From Candidatus Dormiibacterota bacterium (GTDB taxonomy: Bacteria > Chloroflexota > Dormibacteria > Aeolococcales > Aeolococcaceae), in NCBI GenBank assembly GCA_003141695.1, contig PLNE01000065.1, positions 1-33,891 of the forward strand: a stretch of DNA of 33,891 bases. Reading direction: 5' to 3'. The notes beneath the pieces were generated by a model, which was not told the origin of the DNA, ran no database searches, and saw only the letters and a list, made by a program, of their open reading frames with translations. Position 1 is the stretch's first letter. Each line of letters opens with the position of its first letter. Position numbers and translations under genes: made by a program. Below, in pieces: positions 22,285 to 30,029 of this stretch.

Positions 22285-23763
22285 ATGACAATGGAACCGC
22301 CCACCCCTCCCAGCGACGCGAGTGCCGTCGGGCTGAGACCGAAATCGGTCGGTCTAGGCGGCGACTGGATCGTGTCGATCACCAATGTGGCCCCGACCGC
22401 CGCCACCACCCTCACATTCGGGGCCCTGATCGGGGCAGCCGGCCTCGGCGCTCCCCTTGCGCTGATCATCGCGGGAGCCTCGATGCTCTGCTGCGCCGTC
22501 GCCTACCACCGGCTGAACCGTTGGGAGGCTTCGGCAGCCGGGCCCGTGCGCTGGGTGTCCCACGGTCTCTCGCCGGTCATCGGGTTTGCCGTCGGCATCA
22601 TGGTGCTGATGACCGCCCTCACGTCAAACATCGGCAACATCACCCTGCTCGGGTCGACGGTCCTCAGCCTGGTAGCGCCCAGCCAGGAGTCCAACAAACC
22701 CCTCACCTTCGTGGTCGCGGTCCTCGTCTGCGCGATCGTGGCTGCGATCGCGGTGCGGGGAGTCCGCGCCACCGTCAAGTTCCAGGGCTGGATCGTGCTC
22801 TGTGAGTACGTGATCATCGGCTCGCTGGCGGTCTGGGGGCTCATCACCGAGCTGACCTCGCACGCCGCCGGGATCACCCACCCGACCTGGGCGTGGTTCA
22901 CCTCCACCAACGCGCCCGGTGGCTTCACCGGCATCCTCGCCGGAGCCGTCATCGCCACCTTCCTCCTGGGCGGATGGGACGCGCCGATCTACCTCGGCGA
23001 CGAGCAGAACAAGCCCAAGGACCCGGGACGCTCGGTGCTGATCTCGATCACCTTCTGCACCCTCTGGGTGGTCATGCTCTTCGTCTGCCTCGAGGGCCTG
23101 GCACCCGCGTCGGCGATCACCGCCCACGCGAGCAACGTGCTGCCGTACCTGGGCGGCCGCCTCACCGGAAAGTGGTTCGTCGACCTGATCGCCCTCGCGG
23201 TCATCTCCTCCTTCGCCACCACCACCCAGTCGCAGATCGTCGACGGCAGCCGGATGATGTTCGGCATGGCCCGCGAGCGGGTCCTGCCCAAGTCCCTGCG
23301 CGAGGTGCACCCCAACTGGCGCACCCCGATCGCCGGGCTGATCATCATGGCCGTGATCCCGGTGGTCGCGCTCGCCCTCTACCTGCTGAGCAGCAGCCTC
23401 CAGACGACCATCATCTACATCGACTCGACCGGGGGACTGCTCTTCGCGGGGTACTACATCGTCATCGCGCTCTTCAGCATCTGGTACTACCGCAGCATCG
23501 TCTTCCGCGACCTCAAGGAGTTCCTCCTCGGCCTGGTCCTGCCCCTGGTGGGCGCCGGGGTGCTCTCCTTCGTGATCTTCAAGTCCATCCCCGGCACCTC
23601 CGGCGTCGTCCTCGTCCTCGCCGTGTGCCTCTTCCTGGTGGGCATCCCGCTGGCTCTGCTCTCCAAGTACATCACCAAGGCACCGTTCTTCTGGATCAAG
23701 CGCGAGCAGTACCACGACGATGGCACGGGCGAGCCCGTCGCACCGGCGGACGCCATCATCTGA
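22285..23763 (+). CDS. APC-superfamily amino acid/organocation permease
   Basis: A 492-residue inner-membrane transporter with about twelve hydrophobic helices. The N-terminus contains ITNVAPTAATT followed by an Ala/Gly-rich first helix pair; the segment FLLGGWDAPIYLGDEQNKPKD matches the helix 6-7 region of APC carriers, and SRMMFGMARERVLPKSL is the typical cytoplasmic loop after helix 8. The ATG at 22285 follows a purine-rich stretch (AGAAGAGAGG) of modest quality. It sits between the M24-like gene and the DeoR gene, and may import the substrate of this locus; APC carriers mostly move amino acids or amines, so a sugar amine or peptide-derived substrate is conceivable. Confidence 0.9.
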   Translation: MTMEPPTPPSDASAVGLRPKSVGLGGDWIVSITNVAPTAATTLTFGALIGAAGLGAPLALIIAGASMLCCAVAYHRLNRWEASAAGPVRWVSHGLSPVIGFAVGIMVLMTALTSNIGNITLLGSTVLSLVAPSQESNKPLTFVVAVLVCAIVAAIAVRGVRATVKFQGWIVLCEYVIIGSLAVWGLITELTSHAAGITHPTWAWFTSTNAPGGFTGILAGAVIATFLLGGWDAPIYLGDEQNKPKDPGRSVLISITFCTLWVVMLFVCLEGLAPASAITAHASNVLPYLGGRLTGKWFVDLIALAVISSFATTTQSQIVDGSRMMFGMARERVLPKSLREVHPNWRTPIAGLIIMAVIPVVALALYLLSSSLQTTIIYIDSTGGLLFAGYYIVIALFSIWYYRSIVFRDLKEFLLGLVLPLVGAGVLSFVIFKSIPGTSGVVLVLAVCLFLVGIPLALLSKYITKAPFFWIKREQYHDDGTGEPVAPADAII

Positions 23764-23791
23764 AACCCATCCCCAATGGCCGACGGAGTGT

Positions 23792-23817
23792 GTGGGCGCC
23801 TCCCGGTGGGCGCCCAC
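23792..23817. terminator. Hairpin after the permease gene
   Basis: GTGGGCGCC (23792-23800) pairs exactly with GGCGCCCAC (23809-23817) around an 8-nt loop, 29 bp past the permease stop. No T-tract follows. Confidence 0.55.
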
Positions 23818-23830
23818 CCTCCGCCCCGGC

Positions 23831-23859
23831 GGGTTAACCCCGGCTCGGTTGACTATGCT
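23831..23859 (+). promoter_or_regulatory. Palindrome and -10 box before the DeoR gene
   Basis: GGGTTAACCC (23831-23840) is a perfect 10-bp palindrome. TATGCT (23854-23859) is a plausible -10 box, within the 9-mer GACTATGCT that also precedes the lipoprotein gene at 7030. The palindrome would overlap the -35 region, so it is a candidate operator, possibly for autoregulation. Confidence 0.4.
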
Positions 23860-23903
23860 TTCTGGCGCAACAGGGCGGACAGAGTTGGAGGCCTAGGCTC
23901 ACG

Positions 23904-24680
23904 GTGACGACGGCACAGGCGCGGCGCGACTGCATCGCCAAGATGGCCGAAGAGCGCGATACTCTCAGTGTCTCCGAACTGATCGTTCAGTTCGGAGTCA
24001 CCGATACCTCGATCCGCCACGACCTGACCCTCCTCGAGGAAGCCGGCAAGCTCCGCCGGGTTCGCGGCGGCGCGGTGAGCCGGGCCAGCGCACGGCTGAC
24101 CGGATTCTTCCCGGCTCGGGCTCGGGAGAACCCGCTCGAGAAGCGGCGCATCGGTCTCGCCGCGGCCGGCCTGGTCCAGGCCGGCAACGTGGTCCTCTTC
24201 GATTCCGGCTCCACCGTCACGGAGGTTGCCACTCACATCTCCGGGGCGTTGCGCGCTCCTCACGCCATCACCATGGTCACCTGCTCGCTGCCCGTGATCC
24301 AGGAGGTCGGGACCTGGGAGCAGCCCCATCTCATCTGCCTGGGTGGACTGTACCTTCCCGACTACCAGGCCTCGGTGGGCCCGGTGACGGTGGGCAACCT
24401 GCGTGAGCTCTCCGCCGACATCGCCTTCCTGGGCTGCGACGGCCTGACCGTCGAGGGTGGTCTGAGCACTCCCGACATGCTGATGGCCGAGGTCGGCGCC
24501 GCCATGGCGGCGCGGGCTCGCCGCGTGGTGGCGGTGGCCGACTCGTCCAAGGTGGGGCGTGCGGGATTCACCCCCATCGTCGGTCTCGACGCAGTCAACG
24601 TGCTCGTCACCGATGACGGCGCCGACGCCGAGCTGGTCGCCCAGATCCGCGAGCTCGGCATCGAGGTGGTGCTTGCTTAG
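23904..24680 (+). CDS. DeoR-family transcriptional regulator
   Basis: A 258-residue repressor-type regulator. The N-terminal winged helix (about 3-57) contains LSVSELIVQFGVTDTSIRHDLTLLEEAGKL in overlapping pieces typical of HTH_DeoR, followed by the RVRGGAV linker. The C-terminal sugar-phosphate sensor domain (about 75-235) shows VLFDSGSTVTEVA, LGGLYLPDY, and ADSSKVGR. Members respond to phosphorylated sugars, which fits control of the aldolase-kinase-isomerase operon. The GTG at 23904 has GGAGG 12 nt upstream, a long spacing. Its stop is followed in frame by a scrap of another gene. Confidence 0.92.
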   Translation: MTTAQARRDCIAKMAEERDTLSVSELIVQFGVTDTSIRHDLTLLEEAGKLRRVRGGAVSRASARLTGFFPARARENPLEKRRIGLAAAGLVQAGNVVLFDSGSTVTEVATHISGALRAPHAITMVTCSLPVIQEVGTWEQPHLICLGGLYLPDYQASVGPVTVGNLRELSADIAFLGCDGLTVEGGLSTPDMLMAEVGAAMAARARRVVAVADSSKVGRAGFTPIVGLDAVNVLVTDDGADAELVAQIRELGIEVVLA

Positions 24681-24794
24681 TTCGAGCAGGTCGGCGGGCG
24701 CGAGCACCGCGAGTACTGGATCCCCGCCGGCGACCTGCCGACCTTCAATCGCGCCCTGGTCGGTCGCATTGAGGTGATTCGGAGTTTTCCCTGA
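24681..24794 (+). pseudogene. C-terminal scrap of a crystallin J1/ADP-ribosylhydrolase-associated protein
   Basis: In the frame that follows the DeoR stop codon, 37 codons read REYWIPAGDLPTFN and LVGRIEVIRSF before a TGA. This closely resembles the conserved C-terminal tail (EYWIPAEELEEFN, then IVG-x-IEV) found in a family often annotated ADP-ribosylation/crystallin J1. There is no start codon or N-terminal part, so it is a remnant. The family name is from memory of the motif. Confidence 0.55.
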
Positions 24795-24833
24795 CCGCCA
24801 GCAGTCGTGACACCCGGATCGGGAACCGGCGCC

Positions 24834-24839
24834 GATAAT
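24834..24839 (+). promoter_or_regulatory. Probable -10 box of a leaderless proline dehydrogenase promoter
   Basis: GATAAT ends 6 nt before the ATG at 24846, with no Shine-Dalgarno in between. GTGACA at 24807-24812 is a possible but widely spaced (21 bp) -35 element. Confidence 0.5.
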
Positions 24840-24845
24840 CACCTC

Positions 24846-25832
24846 ATGGCGTCCGATCGTTCCGGGTGGGGCGCCGCCGGCGGGCGGCCCCGCCGGGGGC
24901 TGGGCGCAGCCGCCGTGCTCCGGCATTCGCTCCTCTGGGCATCGCGGCGGCCCGGCGTGCAGCGGGTCGTGTCCGGTTCACCGCTCACCCGACGCCTGGT
25001 CCGCCGCTTCGTGGCCGGTGAGGGCCTGGGCGACGTGGTCTTGGTGGCCCGGCGGCTGATCGGCCGCGGCTTCTCCATCAGCGTCGACCACCTCGGCGAG
25101 GACACTCGGGACGCGGCCGACGCCAGGGCAGCCGTCGCGGCCCACCGGGCGCTGATCGCCCGGCTCGCATCCGAGGGGCTGGCGCCGCGGACGGAGGTGT
25201 CGCTCAAGCTCTCCGCGCTCGGCCAGATCCTTGACAGCGAGTTGGCTTTCGAGAACGCCCTCGAGGTCTGCCGGGCCGCGGCGGAGGCGGGGATCGCGGT
25301 AACCGTCGACATGGAGGACCACAACACCACCGACTCGACGCTCGGCATCGGCGCCCGGCTGCGCGCCCAGCATCCCTCCACCGGCCTGGTCATCCAGGCA
25401 TCGCTCCGCCGTTCCGAGGCCGACTGCCGCGCCCTCGCCTATCCCGGCTCCCGCATCCGGCTCTGCAAGGGCGCCTACCAGGAGTCGGTGGCTCTGGCCT
25501 GGCAGCCGCGGAACGACGTCCGCTCCGCTTATCTCCGCTGCTTGCGGATCCTGCTCGAGGGGGGCGCGACGCCTCTGATCGCGACCCACGATCCGGCACT
25601 GATCGATGCCTGCCACCGGCTGATCGCCGCGCGTGGCGGCGGCCGCGCCCACGAGCATCAGATGCTCTTCGGCGTCCGCCCCGACGAGCAGGCGCGGCTC
25701 GTCGCCCGCGGGGAGGAGGTCCGCGTCTATGTGCCCTTCGGCGAACGGTGGTACCCGTACATGATGCGCCGGATGGCGGAGCGGCCGGCCAATCTGGCTC
25801 TGGTGCTGCGCGCGCTGGCGGGCGGTGGGTAG
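24846..25832 (+). CDS. Proline dehydrogenase (monofunctional)
   Basis: A 328-residue FAD enzyme that oxidises proline to pyrroline-5-carboxylate, feeding electrons to the respiratory chain at the membrane surface. The beta/alpha barrel motifs are in order: SLKLSALG, VTVDMEDHNTTDSTL, IRLCKGAYQES, LIATHDPALI, HEHQMLFGVRP, and the substrate-binding YVPFGERWYPYMMRRMAERPAN with its paired arginines. The length matches the stand-alone enzyme of Gram-positive-type bacteria (often PruB/PutB) rather than the fused PutA. No P5C dehydrogenase gene is adjacent. The start is probably leaderless, with GATAAT 6 nt before the ATG. Confidence 0.93.
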   Translation: MASDRSGWGAAGGRPRRGLGAAAVLRHSLLWASRRPGVQRVVSGSPLTRRLVRRFVAGEGLGDVVLVARRLIGRGFSISVDHLGEDTRDAADARAAVAAHRALIARLASEGLAPRTEVSLKLSALGQILDSELAFENALEVCRAAAEAGIAVTVDMEDHNTTDSTLGIGARLRAQHPSTGLVIQASLRRSEADCRALAYPGSRIRLCKGAYQESVALAWQPRNDVRSAYLRCLRILLEGGATPLIATHDPALIDACHRLIAARGGGRAHEHQMLFGVRPDEQARLVARGEEVRVYVPFGERWYPYMMRRMAERPANLALVLRALAGGG

Positions 25833-25836
25833 CCGC

Positions 25837-26115
25837 CTACTTCGTGTCTGCTTTGGCCCGAATCCCGCGAGCACCTGCCGAGGTCTTCCCCTTCAGCCGG
25901 GCAAGATTGAAAGCCATGGCAGCATGGATGAGGTTCTTCAGAGCGCACTCATTGATGGCTGTCGCCCTTGTCGAGATCAACTCCTCGATGATCTCGGGGT
26001 CAGCATCATGGATGGTTTTGCGAAGGTGGGCAAGCATCTTGCCGCGCCAGTCCGCAACGTCTGCGATGTGCTTGTCAACGAGTTCGGATGGGTTGAAGGA
26101 CGGGCCGGCGGTCAT
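25837..26115 (-). CDS. DUF1801-like protein with an internal deletion
   Basis: A 92-residue protein. The first 46 residues (VDKHIADVADWRGKMLAHLRK, DADPEIIEEL, in overlapping pieces) match the start of DUF1801 proteins, and residues 55-77 (NECALKNLIHAAMAFN, LKGK) match their C-terminal end. The 45-50 residues normally between them, including the conserved Trp-rich segment and the central strands, are absent and the reading frame is intact. Function of the family is unknown, though it is often coupled to VOC or glyoxalase-like genes. The ATG overlaps the stop of the VOC gene (ATGA). The deletion probably inactivates the domain, so this may be a pseudogene. Confidence 0.65.
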   Translation of the reverse strand: MTAGPSFNPSELVDKHIADVADWRGKMLAHLRKTIHDADPEIIEELISTRATAINECALKNLIHAAMAFNLARLKGKTSAGARGIRAKADTK

Positions 26116-26468
26116 CGGTCCTGAATCAGGCCGAGGACGTTGCCATCGGGGTCGGTGACGGTGGCCACCAGGCGGCCGCCCCCGACGTCGAGCGCGGGCT
26201 CCTTCACAGTGGCACCCGCGGCGGTGACCTCGGCCAGCTTCGCCTCGATGTCCGGCACGTGCCAGTAGGCCACCGGTGAGGTCATGCCCTGCGGTCCACC
26301 GCCCGGCACCAGCCCGATGTGCTGGCCTTCGGCGTCGAAGCCGACGTAGTAGGGCCCGTCGGTCTGCGGCGGGACGCCGAGCAGGGCGGTGTACACCGCC
26401 TTGGCCGTCGCCAGGTCGGACACGGGATGCAGCACGGTCTTGATTCCCTGGGTGGAAGAGCCGGTCAT
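26112..26468 (-). CDS. VOC-superfamily (glyoxalase/bleomycin-resistance fold) protein
   Basis: A 118-residue single-domain protein with the paired beta-alpha-beta-beta-beta units of the vicinal oxygen chelate fold: KTVLHPVSDLATAKAVYTALLG at the start (in overlapping pieces), GPYYVGF, VAYWHVPDIEAKL, and VTDPDGNVLGLIQ at the end. Members are metal-dependent dioxygenases, lyases or drug binders; the activity here cannot be assigned. AGGAG 6 nt before the ATG supports the start. It is translationally coupled to the shortened DUF1801 gene. Confidence 0.85.
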   Translation of the reverse strand: MTGSSTQGIKTVLHPVSDLATAKAVYTALLGVPPQTDGPYYVGFDAEGQHIGLVPGGGPQGMTSPVAYWHVPDIEAKLAEVTAAGATVKEPALDVGGGRLVATVTDPDGNVLGLIQDR

Positions 26469-26616
26469 GGTGACTCCTGAAGTCGTGGGTCTGGCCGGGA
26501 TGGTGTGGCTTAAGGATCATGCCACGTCGCGTCGGGGGTGCCTCCCGCCGCTGCATAGCGCATGCGCATCGGCGCATCCGGCGGCTGAGCCGTGACCTAC
26601 GACCGCGCCGCCTGGC

Positions 26617-27513
26617 TCACCGACTGAGGGGAACGTCCTCGGCGCGGACGGGGCCAAGCGACCCGAGCGCACGGCGGACCTCCGCCAGCCGTCCGTCGTC
26701 CCACTCGATGGTGGGGTCCGGCTCGAGGAAGGCGAAGGCGATGCTCGCGGCCGTGAGGGCAGCCTGAGACCACTCGGCGGTCTGAGCCGCGCCGAAGGGC
26801 CGCGCCTGCACGCGCCGCGACGCGATCTCAGGTGTGGAGAGGGCCATGATCACCAGCCCACGGAGGGTGGCGCTGGCGAGGCTCGCGATCATCTCGAAGC
26901 TGCCCTGGACCTCGGCGCGGAGCCGATAGCCGAGCAGCCCTGCTAGCTGCTCCCAGGAGGCGGAGATCCGGCTGATGAAGCCTCGCTCGGACGTGGCCAG
27001 CGCGGCCTGCAGGTCGTTCCGCAGCTCCTCGTCAGCAATGCTCAGGAAGGTCGCATGCAGGGCGAGGTAAGTGCGCCACTCCGTCGAGTCCAGCATGGTG
27101 TCGAAGTCGTTGAGCGCTCCGCGCCGGATCATCTCGAGGACGAGGTCGCGGCGCCCGTCCGCCGTCTCCAGCCAGTCCACATGCGCCAGGGCGGTGTGTC
27201 GGATCGAGGCGGTGGCGGTCTCGAAGCCCGAGACCGCGGCGGGGCGCGCCGCCCGGGCCAGCTCCTTGAGGAGGTCGCTGAAAAAGAGGTCCTTGTACGG
27301 CCAGCGGCGATAGGCGGCGCTGCGCGACACACCCGCCTGCTGGATGACCTCTTCGAAGCTGATGTGGTCGAGGCTCACCGTCAGGCCGGAGGCATCGATC
27401 AGCGCCGTCGCCGTGTGCAGCATCCGCTGCTCGGTCTCCTGGTCCGAGAGGCGTGGCCGCCGAGCGAGCCCGAGGGGGCGTTGGGCGACCGGGGTTGCGG
27501 GGGTGAGGTCCAT
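26617..27513 (-). CDS. TetR/AcrR-family transcriptional regulator
   Basis: A 298-residue regulator. The N-terminal TetR helix-turn-helix (about 30-80) reads AATALIDASG-like then ISFEEVIQQAGVSRSAAYRRWPYKDLFF; the long C-terminal all-helical ligand domain shows no diagnostic ligand signature. At about 300 residues it is longer than the usual 190-230. The ATG at 27513 is preceded by TATCAT 6 nt upstream and no Shine-Dalgarno, suggesting a leaderless mRNA; a TTG at 27531 is in frame. It is divergent from the YceI-like gene, which it probably controls through the small palindrome between them. Confidence 0.88.
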   Translation of the reverse strand: MDLTPATPVAQRPLGLARRPRLSDQETEQRMLHTATALIDASGLTVSLDHISFEEVIQQAGVSRSAAYRRWPYKDLFFSDLLKELARAARPAAVSGFETATASIRHTALAHVDWLETADGRRDLVLEMIRRGALNDFDTMLDSTEWRTYLALHATFLSIADEELRNDLQAALATSERGFISRISASWEQLAGLLGYRLRAEVQGSFEMIASLASATLRGLVIMALSTPEIASRRVQARPFGAAQTAEWSQAALTAASIAFAFLEPDPTIEWDDGRLAEVRRALGSLGPVRAEDVPLSR

Positions 27514-27517
27514 TGAG

Positions 27518-27526
27518 ATATGATAT
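27518..27526. promoter_or_regulatory. Palindrome and -10 box at the TetR start
   Basis: ATAT-G-ATAT is symmetric about its centre and overlaps TATCAT (27525-27520 on the minus strand), the probable -10 box of the TetR gene. It is a candidate autoregulatory operator that might also control the divergent YceI-like gene. Confidence 0.35.
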
Positions 27527-27637
27527 ACCAAATTCCGAGTGTGGAGTTCCTCTCAGCTTACCACCGGGCGGCGGAACGAGATCGGAGTTTCGAGGCCGGA
27601 GAGGCCGGACCCCCCACGACATCGAAGGAGCCACTTC

Positions 27638-28387
27638 ATGATCGCTCGACCAAAACGGCGTCATCGCTGGATCCGGGTGACCATCGGGGTCTGCCTGGCC
27701 CTTGTCATCCTCCTGGCCGGCGGGCTCTCCCTCGCCGCTCACCTCACGACGGCGCCAGGCCCGCTCGCGCTGCCGAGCGTCACCGGCACGGGGTCCGGGG
27801 TCGCTTCGGGTCAGGCTGCCGTGGACGGCACGTGGACTGCCGGACCGGCCTCCATCATCGGCTGGAGGGCTCAGCAGGAGCTTCTCGGCCAGCAGTCGAC
27901 GCTCGCGGGCCGCACCGGGAAGGTCTGGGGCTCGCTCACGATATCGGGCGGCTCGGTGAGCCAGGGTTCATTCACGGTGGACATGGCAGCCCTGACCAGC
28001 AGCCTGAGCAAGACGACGCAGAGCACCGCCTTTGATGTGAAGGCCGACCCGGTGGCGACGCTCGTGCTCACGAGCCCCATCGCGGTGGGCACCGTCCCCG
28101 CCGGCGGCACCGTCGAGCGCTTCGCCGCGACCGCCACGCTCACCCTGCACGGGGTGAGCCACGAGGTGCGCTTCACCGCCTCCGTTGAACGGGTCGGCAG
28201 CAGCATCTACGTGCTGGCCGACATCGCCTTCCCCTTCGCCGACTGGAACATCTCCGTCCAGGGCGTGCCCTGGCTGGCCGACCTCGTGAGCCCGGGGACG
28301 ATCGAGGTGCTCCTCGACCTCACCCAGGGGGCGGGAAACCCCGCTTCGGTGACATCGCCCGCCGGCTCCGCGAACGCTGCGCCATGA
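27638..28387 (+). CDS. YceI-family protein with an N-terminal membrane anchor
   Basis: A 249-residue protein. An Arg/Lys-rich start and a hydrophobic helix (about residues 12-36) form a signal anchor, followed by the YceI lipocalin-like domain (about 60-235), with GKVWGSLTISGGSVSQGSF, the ADPVATLVLTS segment, and TLTLHGVSHEVRFTA. YceI proteins bind isoprenoid-type or other lipophilic molecules in an extracytoplasmic barrel; the ligand here is unknown. AAGGAG 7 nt before the ATG supports the start. Its stop overlaps the start of the deazaflavin-dependent reductase gene by 4 nt, and it is divergent from the TetR gene. Confidence 0.88.
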   Translation: MIARPKRRHRWIRVTIGVCLALVILLAGGLSLAAHLTTAPGPLALPSVTGTGSGVASGQAAVDGTWTAGPASIIGWRAQQELLGQQSTLAGRTGKVWGSLTISGGSVSQGSFTVDMAALTSSLSKTTQSTAFDVKADPVATLVLTSPIAVGTVPAGGTVERFAATATLTLHGVSHEVRFTASVERVGSSIYVLADIAFPFADWNISVQGVPWLADLVSPGTIEVLLDLTQGAGNPASVTSPAGSANAAP

Positions 28388-28869
28388 GGTGGTATGACGC
28401 CTTCCTGCGCTGGCAGTACCGAGGCGGGCATCCCAGCGCTCTTGCCCGTTTCCAGAACCGGCCCGCGGCCCTGGTCTTCGGCGCCGGGATCGGACCCCGG
28501 CGCGCCGCCAAACTCGAGGTGGTGGGACGGAGCAGCGGCCGTCGGCTCTCCTGCCCGGTCGTGATCGCCGACTGGGAGGGTGAGCGTTACCTGGTCTCCA
28601 TGCTGGGTGAGACGGCGAGCTGGGTGCGCAACGCTCGGGCCGCCGGCGGCCGCGCCGTGGTCCGCCACGGCAAGCGCGAAAGCGTGCTGCTGGAGGAGGT
28701 CGCCGTCGAGCGACGGCCGCCGATCCTGCGCCGATACCTGGCGCTCGCGCCGGGAGCGCGCCCGCACATCCCTATCGACCGCCACGCCCCCCTCGAGGAG
28801 TACGAGGCGATCGCCGCTCAGTTCCCCGTCTTTCGCATCACGGCCCGAGCCCCAGCCGACCCCCGCTAG
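28384..28869 (+). CDS. Deazaflavin (F420)-dependent nitroreductase family protein
   Basis: A 161-residue split-barrel protein of the Ddn/FDOR-B type. The family signature is the block AKLEVVGRSSGRRLSCPVVI with YLVSMLGETASWVRNARAAG, which forms the F420 phosphate-binding region, and a short C-terminal FRI segment. Such proteins use F420H2 to reduce quinones or other compounds, so the host probably makes coenzyme F420. The ATG overlaps the YceI stop (ATGA). The pairing with a lipid-binding YceI protein suggests a lipophilic substrate such as a quinone, which is inference. Confidence 0.85.
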   Translation: MRWYDAFLRWQYRGGHPSALARFQNRPAALVFGAGIGPRRAAKLEVVGRSSGRRLSCPVVIADWEGERYLVSMLGETASWVRNARAAGGRAVVRHGKRESVLLEEVAVERRPPILRRYLALAPGARPHIPIDRHAPLEEYEAIAAQFPVFRITARAPADPR

Positions 28870-29921
28870 GCCTGGTCCGCTGCCGGCCGGTCCGCATCCT
28901 CGGCATGCACCTCAGGAGCCCCCTGGACCGCGGTGGCGTCGATGCGCATGGAGCCGGCCAGCGCTTCCGCCAACGACTTGGTGACCTCCTGGCTGAGCAG
29001 GGCCGGGTCACTGCAGAGGTTCTCGATGTTGCGCTGGTAGAGGACGATCCGCGCGCCGGGGGCGATGTCGCGCCGCGCGCCTGCGGCGAAGTCGCCGCCG
29101 AGCATGCTGAGCGGGCTGCTCGTGCCGACGTACGTGGGATTGAAGAACGAGCAGCGGATGTCGGGGTCGTCGCCGCGGGCCACCGCGGGTATCCCGGGCA
29201 GCATCTCGACCTCCACCACGGGCTGCTGGAAGGCGCCGCGCATGTCGGCCATCGACTCCAGCACCGCACCGTCGACCAGCTTCTGGAAGTCGGCGTTGCT
29301 GAGCCGGACGGGCACGGGCCAGGTGCCGTCCAGCTCGTGGGCCGCCTCGAAATCGGAGCCGCCGGCGGAGGGCTTGTCCGGCGTCTGCCACACCTTGGTC
29401 TGGCCGCGCAGGCTCCACGCGGGGGCGAACGTGTTCACCGTGGCGAGCAGGGAGTCGAGGTTACGCTCGGCCTCCTCGAAGTGGCCCGCCTTGTATTGGG
29501 CGACGCTCAGCCGCCAAAGCGCCTGGTTGGACCTGGGGTGAGCCCGGAGTGCCGTCTCGGCGGCGAGCTGCGCGTCCGCGTAGTGGTGAAGCCACCAGAG
29601 CGCCTCGGAGGCGAGCAGCAGCGCCTGCAGCTGCACCTCGGGGGACGCGTCGCCCAGGTGGCGGTGGGCGACGAAGAGCGCCTCGAACGGGTGCTTGCGG
29701 CAGCTTGCCACGTGCCGGGCCATGACGGCCTCGGCCCTCTCGTCGGCCGCGGCATCAACCTTCCGGTGCGCCTCGGGAACGTAATTGAGCCAATGGACGA
29801 AGTGCTCCGACAGGCCGTCGTCGAAGGCGAGCTCCGGAGGCGGCGGGGCGCTGGCATAGCCGGGACCGGAGTGATGGCTGGGATGGTCGGGCGGAGCGGG
29901 CGAGGTGGACATAGGCAGCAT
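28866..29921 (-). CDS. TPR protein with a zincin-like domain lacking HExxH
   Basis: A 351-residue protein. A Pro/Ser/His-rich N-terminus (1-30) is followed by helical, TPR-like repeats (about 40-185; ALWRLSVAQYKAGHFEEAERNL is the clearest, in overlapping pieces) and a C-terminal domain (about 210-345) resembling the minimal MMP-like zincin family (DUF1025): FQKLVDGAVLESMADM and GARIVLYQRNIENLC. Where that family has HExxHH, this protein has AEALAG after SQEVTKSL, so both zinc histidines are gone while the Glu remains. Among three nearby ATGs, the one at 29921 has GGAGG at a 6-nt spacing. It may be an inactive, binding-only relative. Its 3' end overlaps the convergent reductase gene by 4 nt. 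Confidence 0.72.
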   Translation of the reverse strand: MLPMSTSPAPPDHPSHHSGPGYASAPPPPELAFDDGLSEHFVHWLNYVPEAHRKVDAAADERAEAVMARHVASCRKHPFEALFVAHRHLGDASPEVQLQALLLASEALWWLHHYADAQLAAETALRAHPRSNQALWRLSVAQYKAGHFEEAERNLDSLLATVNTFAPAWSLRGQTKVWQTPDKPSAGGSDFEAAHELDGTWPVPVRLSNADFQKLVDGAVLESMADMRGAFQQPVVEVEMLPGIPAVARGDDPDIRCSFFNPTYVGTSSPLSMLGGDFAAGARRDIAPGARIVLYQRNIENLCSDPALLSQEVTKSLAEALAGSMRIDATAVQGAPEVHAEDADRPAADQA

Positions 29922-30029
29922 CATGGCCCTCCCGGGGGGCGTGTCGTGGTCGGCTCTCGGTGCCCGGTAAGCGATGATCAGGTGTGGCCGGAGCAGCCGG
30001 ACCGCCGGTAGCCGGACGAGGAGGAGCGG

